From positions 1 to 64,000 of the forward strand of contig NZ_JAFREP010000047.1 of the NCBI RefSeq assembly GCF_017377855.1: a DNA stretch of 64,000 nt, in the 5' to 3' direction. Position numbers and translations under genes: made by a program. This DNA comes from Acanthopleuribacter pedis (GTDB lineage: Bacteria > Acidobacteriota > Holophagae > Acanthopleuribacterales > Acanthopleuribacteraceae). Under the pieces are notes generated by a model, which was not told the origin of the DNA, did no database searches, and saw nothing but the letters and a program-made list of their open reading frames with translations. Shown here piece by piece: positions 1-8,787 of this stretch (positions are counted from its first letter, which is position 1; each line of letters begins with the position of its first letter).

Positions 1-115
1 CCGGGGGTTTCCGCTAAGCTTCTGAGCATTAAACACATTAGCTTCAAAATCGAGCGGCTGGGACATCACATCACGCTATTTTTGGTTTCCGAGATGCGAG
101 GTGCCCCGCTACACA

Positions 116-166
116 TAAGAGGTTTAGTCAAAACTGCCGCGAGTTATCGCGCTTCTTAGGTTAAAG
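116..166 (+). repeat. Partial copy (A) of a dispersed palindromic repeat
   Basis: This stretch, just upstream of the RNase Z gene, matches one end of the repeats at 2579-2755 and 25011-25184. Shared landmarks are AAGAGGTTTAGTCAAAA (the other copies have AGAGGTTTAGCCAAAA or its complement) and CGCGCTTCTTAGGTTAA. Only the right-hand arm is recognisable; the left arm is missing or degraded, so this looks like a truncated copy. It lies in the leader region of the downstream gene and could affect its transcript, but nothing shows that directly. Confidence 0.6.
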
Positions 167-197
167 TTTGCAGGCTGATGCGTTTGAGGAGGATGTT

Positions 198-1124
198 ATG
201 TCGGATCGTTTTTTTGTGGCCCTGGGTACCTCCAGTCAGGTGCCGACGCGACGACGCAACCACAACGGTTATTTGGTGCGCTGGAACGCCCACGGCTTCC
301 TCTTCGACCCCGGCGAAGGCACCCAACGTCAGATGACGACCTTCGGTTTGGCCGCCTCGGAAGTGACCCATATCTTTATTACCCACTTCCACGGGGACCA
401 TTGTTTGGGGTTGCCCGGCATCATCCAGCGGTTGTCGCTCGACGGCGCCCGCCACGAGGTCAAGGTGTATTTTCCGGCGAGCGGCCAAAAGTACTTCGAT
501 AACCTGCTCAACGCCTCGATCTTCCATAATCGCGCCCATATCAAACCGGTCCCGATCACGGAGGGCGGCGTCATCGAACGGGGTGAAGGACTGGTGATTG
601 AGGCCTATCCTTTGGAACACGGCGTCGACACCTACGGCTTCCGTTTCGTGGAGCCGGATAAAGTCACCATGGTGCCGGAGCGGTTAAAGGCCCATGGTTT
701 GCGCGGTCCGCAAATCGGGGAGCTCAAACGCAACGGCTTTTTGGAAACGGAGCAAGGCCGCATCAACCTGGCGGATGTGAGCGTGGGTGGCTCGGGACAA
801 AGTTTCGCCTTTGTGATGGATACCCGTGTGTGCGATAACGCGGTGCGTTTGGCCCAAGGCGTGGACGTGCTGATCTGCGAATCAACCTACCAGGACAGCG
901 AAACCGAAGACGCCTACCAAAATTACCACCTAACCGCGCGACAGGCGGCGGGGATCGCGGCCAAAGCCGGCGCCGCCCAACTGGTGCTCACCCACTTCTC
1001 CCAGCGCTACCACGACCTCACCCCGTTCGAAACCCAGGCCCGCGAGGTCCATCCCGAGGTGGTCGCGGTACAGGACGGCCAACGGGTGGCTTTCCCAAAA
1101 ATGAAACGGGCGATTGAGGGGTAA
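198..1124 (+). CDS. rnz: Ribonuclease Z-like metallo-beta-lactamase hydrolase
   Basis: Metallo-beta-lactamase-fold protein of 308 aa, the usual size of the short RNase Z, the zinc endonuclease that trims the 3' end of tRNA precursors in the cytoplasm. The zinc-binding motif THFHGDHCLG is at residues 62-71. The N-terminal stretch GTSSQVPTRRRNHNGYLVRW and the later VLTHFSQRY (third motif region) are typical of RNase Z rather than of lactamases or glyoxalases. The start was chosen at 198 because GAGGAGG lies at 186-192, five bases upstream; a longer in-frame start at 168 has no comparable site. It is a single gene followed by a repeat-rich spacer. A related phosphodiesterase of the same family is possible but less likely. 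Confidence 0.88.
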   Translation: MSDRFFVALGTSSQVPTRRRNHNGYLVRWNAHGFLFDPGEGTQRQMTTFGLAASEVTHIFITHFHGDHCLGLPGIIQRLSLDGARHEVKVYFPASGQKYFDNLLNASIFHNRAHIKPVPITEGGVIERGEGLVIEAYPLEHGVDTYGFRFVEPDKVTMVPERLKAHGLRGPQIGELKRNGFLETEQGRINLADVSVGGSGQSFAFVMDTRVCDNAVRLAQGVDVLICESTYQDSETEDAYQNYHLTARQAAGIAAKAGAAQLVLTHFSQRYHDLTPFETQAREVHPEVVAVQDGQRVAFPKMKRAIEG

Positions 1125-1158
1125 ATGCGCCGGCGTTCGTCGGCCGGCTTTAGCCCGT

Positions 1159-1485
1159 ATTTCTCACAAGGATTCGTCGCGAGAAGCAGAAAGCCTTGTG
1201 AGTACGAAGATTACGACGGAGAGACGGCACAGGGGTCCGACCTTTTGCGGGTCCGACCATTCGGGGTCCGACCTTTCGCGGGTCCGACCATTCGGGGTCC
1301 GACCATTCGGGGTCCGACCTTTCGCGGGTCCGACCATTCGGGGTCCGACCATTCGGGGTCCGACCTTTCGGGGTCCGACCATTCGGCGTAGCAGCTGAGG
1401 CGAAGGCGGCTCGACCGAGTAATGCGGAAGGCCGCCCCCTCGCAATCGCATGGGTTGCCCCGTAGCAGAATTCCTTGTGAGAAAT
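1159..1485. repeat. Intergenic element: 15/16-bp tandem repeat between inverted ends
   Basis: Ten copies of GGTCCGACC followed by ATTCGG, TTTCGG, TTTCGCG or TTTTGCG run from 1234 to about 1386. The spacing alternates between 15 and 16 bases. Because of the 16-base units no single reading frame is kept, so this is unlikely to code for protein although short frames cross it on both strands. The tract is bracketed by ATTTCTCACAAGGATTC (1159-1175) and its inverted partner AATTCCTTGTGAGAAAT (1469-1485), suggesting one compact element. The left end, TTCTCACAAGGATTCGTCGCGAGAAG, recurs nearly unchanged at 54634-54660. It fills the 366-base gap between the two flanking genes. Confidence 0.75.
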
Positions 1486-1490
1486 GCGTG

Positions 1491-2252
1491 CTAGCCCAGC
1501 GAAACGGCGATGCCGGAATGGTGGTAGCGTTCCTCGAGCATGCGGCGATGTTCCGTCGACAACAGCTCGCGTTCGATTAATTGGTGCCAGGCTTGATGAA
1601 TGCGGGCCGCATCAAACGAAAAGAGATGCCACAAATCGTTTTCGGGGATGTTGGCCAGGTAATCGATCACGATGATCGTTAACGCGCGCGGCCCCACTTC
1701 CAAGCGCCACACCCCTGGCAAAAGCGCCTGAAACGAGCCCTCGGGGAGCAGGGCCTGGTCGGCCTTGGCGGCGACCGCAAACAGCCCCATCGACACCGAA
1801 CGCGCGGGCTGTTCCCATAAATCGCGGCCCTTCAGGTAGTCGTTGCCGTTGGCGGTGAGCTCGTGGAGTAAATCGCCCTTCAGTTCCGGCTCAAACATAA
1901 ACAGGTTGTGGCGGCCGAGATGTTCGAAGCCGTCGGGGCGTCGGTCCCAGCGTTGCGGCGTTTGGCAAACGCTGAAGACCGCGCGGAGCGAACGCGGTTT
2001 CATTAAGAATGAAGTCAGGGATTGAGCAGCTGGGTTGCCGTCGAGCAGGGGGAGGCCGAGCGCCAGGTCGTCGGCCGCTTGGTCGTCCTCGGGTTCCGCT
2101 GCATCCAAGGGGCGCAAGGATTGGGCGCGCGGTGAATACAGGTAATCAATTTGGGTAAGGAAGCCGTGGACGGCCAAATAATCGGCGAGGATGCTGCCGA
2201 ATACGTATTGCCAGGTGAGGTGAGGAGGAAGGGAATGGTTGTGTCCTGCCAT
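1491..2252 (-). CDS. Hypothetical protein, unknown function
   Basis: An open frame of about 253 aa (265 if a GTG at 2288 is used) with no motif I recognise. The protein is soluble-looking, without signal peptide or membrane segments, and has an acidic linker near residues 55-65 (AEPEDDQAADD). Codon use matches neighbouring genes and there is no competing frame of similar quality. I prefer ATG 2252 (MAGHNHSLPP) because the longer version adds a low-complexity start, but neither has a strong ribosome site. It stands alone between the tandem-repeat element and a 600-base spacer. No function is assigned. Confidence 0.6.
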   Translation of the reverse strand: MAGHNHSLPPHLTWQYVFGSILADYLAVHGFLTQIDYLYSPRAQSLRPLDAAEPEDDQAADDLALGLPLLDGNPAAQSLTSFLMKPRSLRAVFSVCQTPQRWDRRPDGFEHLGRHNLFMFEPELKGDLLHELTANGNDYLKGRDLWEQPARSVSMGLFAVAAKADQALLPEGSFQALLPGVWRLEVGPRALTIIVIDYLANIPENDLWHLFSFDAARIHQAWHQLIERELLSTEHRRMLEERYHHSGIAVSLG

Positions 2253-2288
2253 GGTGTGACTCGCCGCGGTAAGGTTCTCGGTGACCAC

Positions 2289-2907
2289 ACTTTAGCCGAT
2301 TCCCCAGGGTGATACTAGATCGAGATCATGGGGTTGGTGCGCCCCGTCACCCCGGGGCGTCGGCAAGGTGGTTTTGCGCACCCCGATGTTTGCTGTTGCG
2401 TGCCTTCATCATTTCGCCGAGAATAAGCCGTCTGCTGTTGTGTGTGTTTTTACGGGTGCAAGAGGTTCTCGACAAACGATCATTGTTTCCATCATTTGGG
2501 ACAAAGGGAATTCTTGAGGCGCTCGCTTTTTTTCGCGTTCTGAAAAACCATGGTTCTTCTAAAAATGCAATTCTTATGCCTAAGAGGCGCGATGAGAGCG
2601 AGTGATTTTGGCTAAAGATCTGGAGCGAAATGACTTGGAAAAAGCGGACCGAGGTCGCGCACGACGCGCACCTATCGGGTGCGATGAGCATTTTTACATG
2701 TCGTTGCAGCCCAGAGGTTTAGCCAAAATCACCGCGAATCAGCGCTTCTTAGGTTATAACCGGCTAGGGGAAATCCCGGCGGCCCAACCGCTTGCTTTGA
2801 TAATCTCCGGCGGTGGCTGATTCGGGGCTACCGTTTTGCGCCGGCTCGTGTAACATATCAACTTGAAACGCGCCGGATACGGCTTTCGGGTGAGGTAACA
2901 GGGAACA
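2289..2907. other. Non-coding spacer holding the palindromic repeat copy B
   Basis: About 620 bases between divergent genes. Its main content is the repeat at 2579-2755, listed separately. Short open frames exist on both strands but none has a convincing ribosome site or recognisable product. The spacer should contain the promoters of the unknown gene to the left and the FHA ATPase gene to the right; I could not pick them out with confidence. Confidence 0.5.
2579..2755 (+). repeat. MITE-like dispersed repeat, copy B, with ~45-bp terminal inverted repeats
   Basis: The left arm CCTAAGAGGCGCGATGAGAG, then GTGATTTTGGCTAAAGATCTGG, is mirrored at the right end. There the reverse complement reads ACCTAAGAAGCGCTGATTCG, then CGGTGATTTTGGCTAAACCT. 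The core GATTTTGGCTAAA / TTTAGCCAAAATC is a perfect inverted pair. A second full copy in inverted orientation lies at 25011-25184 and a partial copy at 116-166. There is no open frame inside, so it resembles a non-autonomous miniature element or a large palindromic intergenic repeat. Target-site duplications are not obvious. Confidence 0.8.
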
Positions 2908-4923
2908 ATGACAAAACTGGTTCAGGTGGTTTCCGGCCCACTCGAGGGCATTTCAAGTGTGATCGGGGAGGGGGAACCACTCTCGTTGGGCCGCAGTAGC
3001 CACAACCACATGGTTTTGGCGTACGATCCCTGGATTTCAAGCTCCCACGGCGTGCTGAAGCTGATCGGCGACAACGCCCATTACATGGACATGAACTCCT
3101 CCAACGGCTCCTTCGTCGCCGGCAAAAAAATCGCCGCCAACAAATACGTGGCCGTGAAGGATTTTCTCGTACTTGGTTCCACCGTGCTGCGTATCTCAAA
3201 CGGGTCCAAGTGGCTCCAGGGAAGACCCCATCGCCTTGAGAGTACCGACCTGCGCGGCCTGGCCCAGCATCCGTTGATTAAATTGGCGGCCGAACAGGCC
3301 TTGTTCCGGCAATCACCCATCATCGGCACCATTCATCTTTTTTTGGCCTTGTTGGACAGTGATCGACCCGAGATTGTGCGTTTCTTAAAGTCGTTAAATT
3401 TTGACGTCGCGAAGCTGCGCCATCGCATTGAGAAACTCCTCATTTTCGAAGGGAAAAACCGTTGGATTAACGATTTCCTGGTTTACCAATACAAAATAAA
3501 TAAGAACAGCGACACCCTGGTGACGCCGATGGTGCAGGACCTGATGGAACGCATCATGCGCATGGGTGAATCCGAATGGTTGCCGCATCTGAAGGTGATC
3601 CTCAGCGAAAACTTTAATCTGTTGTTCCCATTGATGGGCATCGACGACGAGGACGATCAGGAAGACGATCCCCTCGAGCTAACCGACAAAGTCACGCTCA
3701 ATCCCTTTGATTCGGAACACAAAGAAATCATTTTGCCCGCGCGGTTTTGGCGCCATTTTGATGTGGCCTTGCACAAGTCGCGGGTGGTCATGATCACCGG
3801 CCGCCGCGGTTCCGGGAAAACCACCATTCTCAAACAGTGTTTCCACGCCTTGCCCAAGGTCGATATTGCGCTGTTTAAAAGTGGCGAGAAACGCATCTAC
3901 GACCCCCGTTTATTTTCCTTGTTCAACAGCATGGAGGCCTTCGAGGGTTACTATCAGCAAATTGAGGCCGACCTCCACGGCGAAAAAACCATCGGCATCG
4001 ATCACTTCGACCAGCTTTTAAAATTGATGGAAAGCGTCGGCATGGAAGTCGATCCCTTGATGACCTTAATCAAGCAACGGCCGGCGCCGACCATTTTGGC
4101 CTTGCACAGTAAGTTGCTTCCACCGCTCCAACATCTTTTCCAAAACATCACCTTAATTCATTTGGACGACTATCTGGGCAAGGTCAAACGCGACATCCTC
4201 TACAACCTCATCGAAATTTTTGAACGCGACACCAAGTATCGTCTTGACGATGAGGCGCGCAAGTTTTTACGCAACCAGCTCCTGCGGCGCAGTAACTTCA
4301 TGGCCGTGGAGTCCTTTTTCGATTTCTGCCGCATTCGCCTCGAAAATCTCAGTTTCCTTTATTCAGAACTGAACTTAGCCGCGCAGCGGGGACGACGGAC
4401 GATTTCGGTGCTGTTTTTCCAAGAGATGTTGGACGAATGGGAAAACGCCCGCTTTGGCGCGGAGCTGAATGTCACCCAAAGCGTCGATGTCAACGCCACC
4501 GGCAAACACCGTGCCGTGACCGAACGTTTCCCGTCCTACCGCAATGGGGAAGGTGGCCTGGTGCTGCGACTGGAGCGCGCGATGCGCAAGTTCCTCGAAA
4601 AACATTTCACCAAGGTGATGGTGACCACGACCTTTGACAGCATGAAAGAGTTGGAAGGCAGTGACCGTGAGTACGCGGTCAAGGAACGCATCCGCCTGCT
4701 GCTGGAGTGCATTGACGAGGCATTCGTGCATTGGCACCGCGGCTACAGCAAAGACATGAGCCCGGACAGCATCGCCAACTCGGTGGCGATTGAAGACGAC
4801 GCCGAGGTGCTTTGGTCCGAGTACAGTTACCGTTTCCAGATGATGGACGAGGCGTTCCTCTCCGAGAAATTTTTCGACGAATTCGGCCGCGTCTTCCTGC
4901 ACCGCCTCCAGGAGATCAATTAA
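2908..4923 (+). CDS. FHA domain / Clp-N-like / AAA-type ATPase fusion
   Basis: A 671-aa cytoplasmic protein with several apparent domains. Residues 8-97 form an FHA phosphothreonine-binding domain, with GRSSHN, SSSHG and NSSNGSF at the expected recognition loops. Residues about 115-175 resemble a Clp N-terminal repeat (HPLIKLAAEQAL... GTIHLFLALLD). A P-loop ATPase follows, with Walker A GRRGSGKT at 298-305 and a Walker-B-like GIDHFD around 363-368 that has His in place of the usual Glu after Asp365. The C-terminal 150 aa are acidic and helical and not recognised. AGGGA precedes the ATG. The 3' end overlaps the convergent nadR-like gene by 8 bases. The combination suggests a phospho-signal-controlled ATPase; its partner kinase is not in the window. 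Confidence 0.75.
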   Translation: MTKLVQVVSGPLEGISSVIGEGEPLSLGRSSHNHMVLAYDPWISSSHGVLKLIGDNAHYMDMNSSNGSFVAGKKIAANKYVAVKDFLVLGSTVLRISNGSKWLQGRPHRLESTDLRGLAQHPLIKLAAEQALFRQSPIIGTIHLFLALLDSDRPEIVRFLKSLNFDVAKLRHRIEKLLIFEGKNRWINDFLVYQYKINKNSDTLVTPMVQDLMERIMRMGESEWLPHLKVILSENFNLLFPLMGIDDEDDQEDDPLELTDKVTLNPFDSEHKEIILPARFWRHFDVALHKSRVVMITGRRGSGKTTILKQCFHALPKVDIALFKSGEKRIYDPRLFSLFNSMEAFEGYYQQIEADLHGEKTIGIDHFDQLLKLMESVGMEVDPLMTLIKQRPAPTILALHSKLLPPLQHLFQNITLIHLDDYLGKVKRDILYNLIEIFERDTKYRLDDEARKFLRNQLLRRSNFMAVESFFDFCRIRLENLSFLYSELNLAAQRGRRTISVLFFQEMLDEWENARFGAELNVTQSVDVNATGKHRAVTERFPSYRNGEGGLVLRLERAMRKFLEKHFTKVMVTTTFDSMKELEGSDREYAVKERIRLLLECIDEAFVHWHRGYSKDMSPDSIANSVAIEDDAEVLWSEYSYRFQMMDEAFLSEKFFDEFGRVFLHRLQEIN

Positions 4924-5893
4924 AGAACCGCGCCAGTGCCGCGCTTGCCGCGCGGACCCGCGCCGGGTGCGAACCTTTTATTTCCACGAAAGGCAAACCT
5001 TGGCGGATGAGGAGGTCGCGGCAGCTTTGGTGGAACTGCTGCCGTTGCTCCGGCAGATAGCGCACGGGGTCGGCTTCGTAGGGAATGTCGGGGTCGGTGA
5101 GGAAGTAAAGGTCGGCCCGGTTCTCTTCGGCCCAGTCTGATATGTCGGGATCACAGCGCTGAAACAAGGCCTGGCTCCAAAGGGTGGTGGCCCAGAGGTC
5201 GGTATCGCTGAAGAGGTAGCGGCGCGCCGCGGCGGCCCGTGTTTCCGTTAACGCAAGATGGCCGGCGGCGATGGTGCGCATATCCGCGTAGCGGCAGGTG
5301 CCGCCCCGGGGTTCGAGGTACAGCCGCGCGTATTCCGGGACCCAGGCCGTGTTGAAGTGTTCGGCCAAGGCGCGGCACAGCGTGGTTTTACCGGTGGATT
5401 CCGCGCCGAAGATGCATATGCGTTTGAGGTAATGGGGTTTGCAGACATCGGCGAGGTTGTCCCAGTGTTGCGCCGGATCGGCACGGATTTGGGTGGCGCT
5501 GATGGGCGTGATGCCACGCGCGAGATCGTAGGGAATAAAGGCCGCGCCCAGTTCTTGCGCCAATCGGAAGCCGTAGGGCTCTGAGGCGAAGACCCAATCG
5601 ATGTCGGTTTGGAGGACGTCGCACAAGGCCTCGCGCCATAGTCGCCAAAATTCGGGGTGCTCCTCCGGTTGTTGCGGCATGGCGCGGTGCAAGTGGCGCA
5701 CCTCGGCGAAGGGGGCCAAGTCCTGCATCCATTTGAAGCGGAGAAAACCGTCGATGGGCTCATCCGGCATGGTGCCGACCACCACGAAAAGTTGTTCACA
5801 AAAGTTGCCGGCGAATTGGATGAGGTTTTGGTGGCCCCGGTGCGGTGGCATGAACTTGCCGAGCACCAGGCCTTTGCCCGAGCGTGGTGTCAT
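4916..5893 (-). CDS. nadR: NadR-like NMN adenylyltransferase / nicotinamide riboside kinase
   Basis: 325 aa with two catalytic halves. The nucleotidyltransferase part has GKFMPPHRGH at 12-21 and ISATQIR at 131-137, the HxGH and ISxTxxR motifs of NMN adenylyltransferases. The kinase part has the P-loop GAESTGKTT at 163-171. Known NadR enzymes phosphorylate nicotinamide riboside and adenylate NMN to NAD in the cytoplasm. The helix-turn-helix repressor domain of enterobacterial NadR is absent. The gene is the last of a minus-strand operon: its ATG overlaps the stop of the NRPS gene as ATGA (5890-5893), so it is translationally coupled to a biosynthetic cluster. Whether it serves general NAD salvage or the cluster product is open. 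Confidence 0.88.
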   Translation of the reverse strand: MTPRSGKGLVLGKFMPPHRGHQNLIQFAGNFCEQLFVVVGTMPDEPIDGFLRFKWMQDLAPFAEVRHLHRAMPQQPEEHPEFWRLWREALCDVLQTDIDWVFASEPYGFRLAQELGAAFIPYDLARGITPISATQIRADPAQHWDNLADVCKPHYLKRICIFGAESTGKTTLCRALAEHFNTAWVPEYARLYLEPRGGTCRYADMRTIAAGHLALTETRAAAARRYLFSDTDLWATTLWSQALFQRCDPDISDWAEENRADLYFLTDPDIPYEADPVRYLPEQRQQFHQSCRDLLIRQGLPFVEIKGSHPARVRAASAALARFFN

Positions 5894-8787
5894 TTTGAGG
5901 CCTCCTTGATATGAGGCACGATGCGTTGGTAAAGCGGTAGTAGCAAGCTTTCGGCGTCCCAGCGGATGCTGCCCGGCAGCCGGCTAAGCGTGGATTCAAC
6001 CGCGTAATCCAGGCCGGTGCTGCAGAACAAGTGGTTTTCATGGTTGGGCCGTGCCTCGGCTAATTCGCGCAGAAGCGCGTCCGCGACAAGATGTTTTGGG
6101 TCGGCCGGGCTTTGGTTATCGCAACCACGCGGAAGGCTCCTATCCCGTTTTGCACGGTTCCCGTCGATCCCCTCAGAAATCCTGGCCAAGTATTCGCGTT
6201 TGGTGACGGCTTCGAATCGGTGGCCCCGTACTTTGAGAAACCGCACGAGTTGGGCCGCGGTGAGGGGTGTGTGGTTGGCAAGGTGGAGGATTTTTTCAAA
6301 ACCTTCTGGTTGGGTTAAGCATGATCGGATAAGAAAGGTGGCCGCCGCGGTTGGCGTGAGGTCGAAGGCGAGATCGGGTAGGGGATCGGGGATCACGCCG
6401 AAGCGGATTAAGCCGGCCATGAGGCGACAGACCAAGTGGCTTGCATCGCCGGCGTCGAGCATGCCGAGGCGAAGATTGTGCACCGACGCGCCGGCGGCTA
6501 GGGCAACTGCTTCGCTCGCCCACTTGGTGGCCGCGTAGGCATTGGCAAATCTTGTTTCGTTGGCAAAAGCGTGATCCCGCGAGACACGGCCCTGTAACCC
6601 AGGTGTTGCGGTGAACAGGGCCAGCGTGCTTGCGTGAACGAGGCGCGCACCCGCGACAGCGCAGAACGCGGTGATCTGTTTGGTGCCTTCCACATGGTTT
6701 CGCCAAAGGGTTTCGTCGTCGAGGCTTTGGTGGGGTAGCGCGCCCAGGTGCACGACGGCCGTAACCCGTTCGGTCAGATCTTGATAGCTCACCTGGTCAA
6801 GGCCGAGGTAGGCTTGGGTGTAGTCGCCCTGAACCCGGGTGACCCGTTGGTCTGTCGGTCCGGCCGGGCGGCGGTGCTGGAGCAGCAGCAAATCGGCTTG
6901 GGTATGACGCAGCAGATCGGGAACCAGATGGGTGCCGAGTCGCCCGCTCGCGCCCGTGATCAGCCAGGCCGGTGCGCGATGGGTGCGGGGGGCGGCGTGA
7001 TGAGGAACTGCTTGTCGGGGCAGTCTAGTGCGAAGCTGAGCCACGCTTAAACCGCCTGTCCGACGCGTGGGCTGGGTCAAGGCCGCCGCCAAACGTCGCG
7101 GGGTTGGATGTTCGTAAAGGGTTCGCAGCGGGAGGTGGGTTCCGCTCCTCGCCGCCTCGGCCTGAAGCCGCAAGGCGAGTAGGCTGCTACCACCTGTATT
7201 AAAGAAATGGGTGTCCGGTCCGATATCCTTCCGGTCCAAGACCAGACCCCACCAAGTGATCCACCGGTCGGTCGCGGTCATTGCATCTTTTGTGGGCGTT
7301 GATTCGGCCTTGGGTTCCCGGCAACGCCGGCGAAGTTTGTTGAAATCGGGTTTGCCGGTGGTGGTTCGGGGCAGATCGGCATGTTGAACGTACTTGATCG
7401 GCACCATCCATTCCGGCAAGTGATCGCGTAGCAGGCGTCGCAGGTTTTCACCGTCCAGGCGCTGCTCGGCCACAAACACCGCGCTTAAATGATCCCATTC
7501 ATCCGCAAAAACCACGGCTTCGCGAACCTCGGCGAGATTCATTAAGGCTCGTTCGATCTCTTCCGGGGCGATCAGGCGCCCGCCCAATTTAAACTGGCGA
7601 TCCAGGCGCCCAAGGAACACAAAACGCCCGTCTTTCTCGCGGCGAACGCGGTCCCCGGTGCGGTACCAGCGGGTTTGGTCTATGCAACGAAAACGTTGCG
7701 TCGTTTGGGTTTCATCACCTAAGTAACCAAGGGAAAGTTGATTTCCGCTAATCCATAGCTCGCCGGGTGTGCCCGCGGCGACCGGTGCCGCGTTTTCGTT
7801 GCAAACGCGGTAGCGAAGGTGTTGCAAGGGGCGACCGATGGATCCGGGCAGGACCTGATCCGGCTTAATATGCTCAAGGCTGGTGCAAATGGTGGCTTCG
7901 GTGGGGCCGTAAACCACCACCAAACGACACAGCGAAGCCCAGCGCCGCACCACGGATTCGCTGCAGGTCGCGCCGCCGTAAATGACCGTTTCCAGACATG
8001 CCGGTGCCGCCGCGGGATCCAGGTAAGGCAGGATGGCGGGTGGCAGATCGGCATGGGTTACAGCGCGTTTGTCGATCAGGGTCAGCAGTTCCCCATCGCG
8101 GGGTAGGGCGTCGGCGGGTTCCATCACCAGGGCCGCGCCCGCCAGCAGGGTGGCGCCGAGATCGGAAAGGGCGGCATCGAAACAAAGCGGCAGGTAGGCG
8201 AGCGCGCGAGAATCGGGTTTCAGGCGAAAGGCGTCGATTTGGGCACGTAGCATGGGAACCAAACCGTCGTGGGGCACAAGCACGCCCTTGGGCCGGCCGG
8301 TGCTGCCCGAGGTGAATACGGTGTAGGCAAGGCGCGTGTGACGCGCGGGCGCGGTGGTGACCGCTTGGGACAACGCGTTAAGGTCAAGCGGGGTTTCGGT
8401 TTGGTTGTCCACGGTGATGCAAAGGTAGGGCGGCGTGTCGCGACAGCTGAGCACGATTTTGGGTGAGGTTGGCTGTTCCTTCTGCAGGGTTTCCAACATG
8501 GCGGCGCGGCGCGTTTCCGGTTGAGCGCGGTCAATTGGGGAAAAGGCGGTGTCGGCCAGCCAAGCGCCCAGCACCGCAACCGGCCAAGCCGGACTATGGG
8601 TGACCAACAGAGGAAGGGTTTGGCCGGGGACCGCGCCGTGATCCTGGAGCACCTTGCTCAGGCCGGCCGCCGCGCGCCACAAACCGGCGTGGTTGAGCAG
8701 GGTTTGCCCACGCCATAGAAGCGCGGGTCGGCGGCCGTTTTGCTTTACCACCGCCGCGTAGGCGTCACAAAAATGGGGTTCGCTCAT
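5890..8787 (-). CDS. NRPS-like A-PCP-thioester reductase (carboxylic acid reductase type)
   Basis: 965 aa. The adenylation domain (about 15-490) has core motifs FTSGSTGRPKG (158-168), YGPTEATI (293-300), YRTGD (375-379), GRLDRQFKLGG (393-403) and the catalytic Lys479 in TTTGKPD. FDAALSDL at 203-210 puts an Asp at the position that binds the amino group of alpha-amino acids, so an amino-acid substrate is likely; I cannot name it. The carrier protein has TGGSSLLA at 531-538. The C-terminal short-chain reductase (about 605-960) has TGASGRLG (NADPH site, 611-618) and YAATK (751-755). There is no condensation domain. Such enzymes load an acid and release it as an aldehyde or alcohol. The gene overlaps both neighbours by 4 bases. 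Confidence 0.9.
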   Translation of the reverse strand: MSEPHFCDAYAAVVKQNGRRPALLWRGQTLLNHAGLWRAAAGLSKVLQDHGAVPGQTLPLLVTHSPAWPVAVLGAWLADTAFSPIDRAQPETRRAAMLETLQKEQPTSPKIVLSCRDTPPYLCITVDNQTETPLDLNALSQAVTTAPARHTRLAYTVFTSGSTGRPKGVLVPHDGLVPMLRAQIDAFRLKPDSRALAYLPLCFDAALSDLGATLLAGAALVMEPADALPRDGELLTLIDKRAVTHADLPPAILPYLDPAAAPACLETVIYGGATCSESVVRRWASLCRLVVVYGPTEATICTSLEHIKPDQVLPGSIGRPLQHLRYRVCNENAAPVAAGTPGELWISGNQLSLGYLGDETQTTQRFRCIDQTRWYRTGDRVRREKDGRFVFLGRLDRQFKLGGRLIAPEEIERALMNLAEVREAVVFADEWDHLSAVFVAEQRLDGENLRRLLRDHLPEWMVPIKYVQHADLPRTTTGKPDFNKLRRRCREPKAESTPTKDAMTATDRWITWWGLVLDRKDIGPDTHFFNTGGSSLLALRLQAEAARSGTHLPLRTLYEHPTPRRLAAALTQPTRRTGGLSVAQLRTRLPRQAVPHHAAPRTHRAPAWLITGASGRLGTHLVPDLLRHTQADLLLLQHRRPAGPTDQRVTRVQGDYTQAYLGLDQVSYQDLTERVTAVVHLGALPHQSLDDETLWRNHVEGTKQITAFCAVAGARLVHASTLALFTATPGLQGRVSRDHAFANETRFANAYAATKWASEAVALAAGASVHNLRLGMLDAGDASHLVCRLMAGLIRFGVIPDPLPDLAFDLTPTAAATFLIRSCLTQPEGFEKILHLANHTPLTAAQLVRFLKVRGHRFEAVTKREYLARISEGIDGNRAKRDRSLPRGCDNQSPADPKHLVADALLRELAEARPNHENHLFCSTGLDYAVESTLSRLPGSIRWDAESLLLPLYQRIVPHIKEASK

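Noticed and set aside
1234..1386. CRISPR-like array or pentapeptide-repeat gene
   Set aside because: Units are 15-16 bases with no unique spacers, and the 16-base units break any reading frame, so neither explanation fits.
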